A stretch of DNA of 64,000 nt, from positions 8,417 through 72,416 of the forward strand of contig DATMYF010000084.1 of the NCBI GenBank assembly GCA_035561075.1. The letters are read 5' to 3'. The translations under genes and the position numbers were made by a program. This DNA is from JAMCRM01 sp035561075. Its GTDB lineage: Bacteria; Acidobacteriota; Terriglobia; Bryobacterales; Bryobacteraceae. Of this stretch, positions 62,254-64,000 are shown piece by piece (positions within the stretch are counted from its first letter, which is position 1; each line of letters begins with the position of its first letter). Below the pieces are notes generated by a model that saw nothing but the letters and a program-made list of their open reading frames with translations, made no database searches and had not been told where the DNA came from.

Positions 62254-63642
62254 ATGCCGATACTAACGCGCGCCGTTCTGGGACTGCTGCTCGCGGGCGC
62301 CGCCTTCGCCGCGCCGCCGCGCACCATGCGGCTCGACTATTTCCATGCCTGCGATGCCGCCTCCGAACACTTAGCACTCGATGCACTGGTGCTGGAGGGG
62401 CCGTGGCCGGGCCATCCGGCGCGCTACATTGACGACACCAACCTCGGCAAGTACTTCTTCGAGGTAGTGGACCGCCGCACCAACCGGGTGCTCTATTCTC
62501 GCGGCTTCGCCAGCATCTACGGGGAGTGGGAAAGCACCGCTGAGGCCAGGGAGGGATGGCGGGTGTTTCACGAGTCCGTGCGATTCCCCCAGCCCGCCGC
62601 ACCCGTGCAGGTTTCGGTGAAGAAGCGTGACCGGCGGAATGCCTTCCGGGAGATCTGGTCCGTTTCGGTGGACCCGGCCGACAAGACCGTGGATCGCACG
62701 GCACCCCGGGCCACCGGTGCCTGGGCGGTGATCGAGAACGGCGCTCCGCCCGGGAAAGTGGACCTGCTGCTGATGGGGGATGGCTACACCGCGGCGCAGA
62801 TGGACAAGTGGCATCGCGATGCGCGCCGCGCGGCGGACATGCTGTTCGCCGTCTCGCCATTCAAGGAGCGCCGCGGCGATTTCAATGTCTGGGCGGTGGA
62901 TACCCCGGCCGAGGAGAGCGGTGTGGCGCGGCCGTCGGATGGCGTATGGAGGCGCTCCCCGCTCCGCGTCGCTTACGACGCGTTCGGCTCCGAGCGCTAT
63001 GTCCTGACGTTCGACAACAAGCGCCTGCGCGAGGCGGCCGCCGCCGCGCCCTACGAGTTCATCGCCATTTTGGTGAACGACCGCAAGTACGGCGGCGGCG
63101 GCATATTCAATCTCTATTCCACACTGGCGGCGGACAATGCCTTCGTGCCATATCTGTTCGTGCACGAGTTCGCGCATCATTTCGCCGGGCTGGCCGACGA
63201 ATACTACACCTCGGATGTTGCCTACGGCAGCGCGGAGGCGCGGCTTGAGCCTTGGGAGCCGAACGTAACCGCGGACCCGCACGCCGCGAAGTGGAAGGAC
63301 CTGGCCACCTCCGGCGCGCCCTTGCCCACTCCGTGGCCGAAACAGGAGTTCGAGGCGTTGCAGAAAGAAGTGCAGGCGCGCCGCCGGGCGATCCGGGCTG
63401 CGGGACGTCCGGAAGCCGAAATGGAGGCGCTGTTCCGCGACGAGGGCGCGCGCTCGACAAAACTGCTCGGCGCGGCCCCCTGGGCGGGCAAAACCGGCGC
63501 GTTTGAAGGTGCCATGTATGAAGCCACCGGCTATTACCGCCCGCGCATCGACTGCCTGATGTTCAGCCGCAACGAAGTGGGTTTCTGCGAAGTCTGCCGC
63601 CGCGCGATCGAGCGCGTGATCGCCCTCTACACGGGCCGGTAG
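62254..63642 (+). CDS. Secreted M64-family (IgA peptidase-like) metallopeptidase
   Basis: This 462-residue exported protein (signal AVLGLLLAGAAFAAPP) belongs to peptidase family M64. The zinc site is VHEFAHHFAGLADEYY, an HExxHxxGxxD metzincin-type motif. Upstream blocks are VDLLLMGDGYTAAQM, KWHRDARRAADML, FAVSPFKERRGDFNVW and YGGGGIFNLYSTLA, and near the end YRPRIDCLMFSRN with FCEVCRRAIERVI. An N-terminal beta-sandwich of about 170 residues is usual for the family. Starts at GTG 62251 or ATG 62254 are both possible; no ribosome site is visible. It faces away from selD, with 51 bp between starts. Confidence 0.92.
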   Translation: MPILTRAVLGLLLAGAAFAAPPRTMRLDYFHACDAASEHLALDALVLEGPWPGHPARYIDDTNLGKYFFEVVDRRTNRVLYSRGFASIYGEWESTAEAREGWRVFHESVRFPQPAAPVQVSVKKRDRRNAFREIWSVSVDPADKTVDRTAPRATGAWAVIENGAPPGKVDLLLMGDGYTAAQMDKWHRDARRAADMLFAVSPFKERRGDFNVWAVDTPAEESGVARPSDGVWRRSPLRVAYDAFGSERYVLTFDNKRLREAAAAAPYEFIAILVNDRKYGGGGIFNLYSTLAADNAFVPYLFVHEFAHHFAGLADEYYTSDVAYGSAEARLEPWEPNVTADPHAAKWKDLATSGAPLPTPWPKQEFEALQKEVQARRRAIRAAGRPEAEMEALFRDEGARSTKLLGAAPWAGKTGAFEGAMYEATGYYRPRIDCLMFSRNEVGFCEVCRRAIERVIALYTGR

Positions 63643-63668
63643 CGGCGCTGTGGTACATTCGAGTAAGC

Positions 63669-63745
63669 GGGCGGTTAGCTCAGCTGGTTAGAGCGCCTGC
63701 CTTACAAGCAGGAGGTCCGCGGTTCGAGCCCGCGACCGCCCACCA
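63669..63745 (+). tRNA. tRNA-Val (anticodon TAC)
   Basis: The acceptor arm GGGCGGT (63669-63675) pairs with ACCGCCC (63735-63741), followed by A and an encoded CCA. The D arm, the anticodon arm CCTGC-CTTACAA-GCAGG with anticodon TAC, and the T arm with GGTTCGAGCCC are all complete. It reads valine GUA codons. Confidence 0.97.
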
Positions 63746-63776
63746 TTCAATCAATCGTTTGCGCCAGGCATTGCAC

Positions 63777-64000
63777 TTAAAACGTTACGCCCAGCAGCAC
63801 AGAGCCCTCGTTCCGGCTTAATGGGAACACGTCCAAGAGCGATTGTGAAAAGCTGTCGGCGCCCCAGCGTGTATAACGAATTTCCGGCGTGATATTGACC
63901 GGACCCAGCTTGAGGCGGAGTCCAGCCCCTGCCACAAATCCAACAGTGTTCGGTGACGTGGCCCCGTTGAACAGAAAGCCGGGGACCGAGCCGAAATTGC
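63777..64000 (-). CDS. Outer-membrane beta-barrel protein, C-terminal end (gene continues beyond window)
   Basis: The minus-strand frame from the window edge to the TAA at 63779-63777 encodes 73 residues with alternating hydrophobic strands (TVGFVAGAGLRLKLGPVNIT, PEIRYTRWG, EGSVLLGVTF). The last residue is phenylalanine, the BAM recognition signal of outer-membrane barrels, and the layout matches porin-like OmpA-type barrels. The N-terminus is outside the window, so no family is assigned. Confidence 0.82.
   Translation of the reverse strand, partial: NFGSVPGFLFNGATSPNTVGFVAGAGLRLKLGPVNITPEIRYTRWGADSFSQSLLDVFPLSRNEGSVLLGVTF

Noticed and set aside
63669..63745. tRNA gene considered as tRNA-Sec because selD is a selenoprotein
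   Set aside because: The anticodon is TAC and the arms are of normal length; it is tRNA-Val.

Overview
The window is a GC-rich chromosomal segment that most resembles an Acidobacteriota genome of the Solibacter/Bryobacter type. The markers are two Oar-like TonB-dependent receptors with an N-terminal carboxypeptidase-regulatory domain (plus a decayed third), a duplicated orphan permease of the ADOP type behind a PadR regulator, a GWxTD protein, and many secreted proteins of families common in that phylum. This assignment is inference from gene content. No prophage, CRISPR array or intact insertion sequence was seen.

Layout. 0-7.4 kb: 3' end of a P-type cation ATPase, an old yellow enzyme, a cardiolipin-synthase-like PLD protein, then an acetate kinase-phosphoketolase pair that would turn xylulose-5-P/fructose-6-P into acetyl-P and acetate with ATP gain. 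7.4-18.3 kb: a SUMF1-fold protein, a membrane-bound regulator-like protein divergent from a GH29 alpha-L-fucosidase, an Oar receptor, a GT-C-like membrane protein, a dead Oar remnant and RhaT; together they look like a deoxy-sugar scavenging locus. 18.3-23.3 kb: a split B12-dependent acyl-CoA mutase with an isobutyryl-CoA-mutase-type active site, divergent from a three-gene cysteine operon (CysM, JAMM hydrolase, and a CysO-MoeZ fusion). 23.3-29.6 kb: secreted DUF4139 and carboxypeptidase-regulatory proteins, a rearranged duplication scar holding a frameshifted gene, a URO-D-family protein and DinB. 29.6-34.7 kb: a DUF2760-Hsp70-Hsp70 operon. 34.8-38.5 kb: YihY-type membrane protein, GatC-like/amidase pair, Tat-exported Gfo/Idh/MocA oxidoreductase. 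38.8-47.3 kb: ADOP permease with PadR, a dead ISL3 transposase, then a GWxTD-Oar operon closed by a strong terminator. 47.6-52.3 kb: Wza-like exporter, Wzz/GumC-like protein, BY-kinase and a UxaA-family dehydratase. 52.3-58.7 kb: SDR plus a beta-oxidation operon in the order FadN-FadA-FadE. 58.7-62.2 kb: an operon selD-pyrF-DUF72 with two small hypothetical genes. 62.2-64 kb: M64 peptidase, tRNA-Val, and the end of an outer-membrane barrel gene.

The most notable points are: selD is itself a selenoprotein gene, with an in-frame UGA followed by a SECIS-like hairpin, so its true start lies upstream of that stop; the sulfur-carrier protein CysO is fused to its own E1/rhodanese activating enzyme, which buries the diglycine that is normally C-terminal; the mutase annotated by homology as methylmalonyl-CoA mutase carries the Phe/Gln pair of isobutyryl-CoA mutase; the DUF2760-Hsp70-Hsp70 operon is an uncharacterised chaperone system; and 24.9-27.9 kb records a duplication with reciprocal decay.
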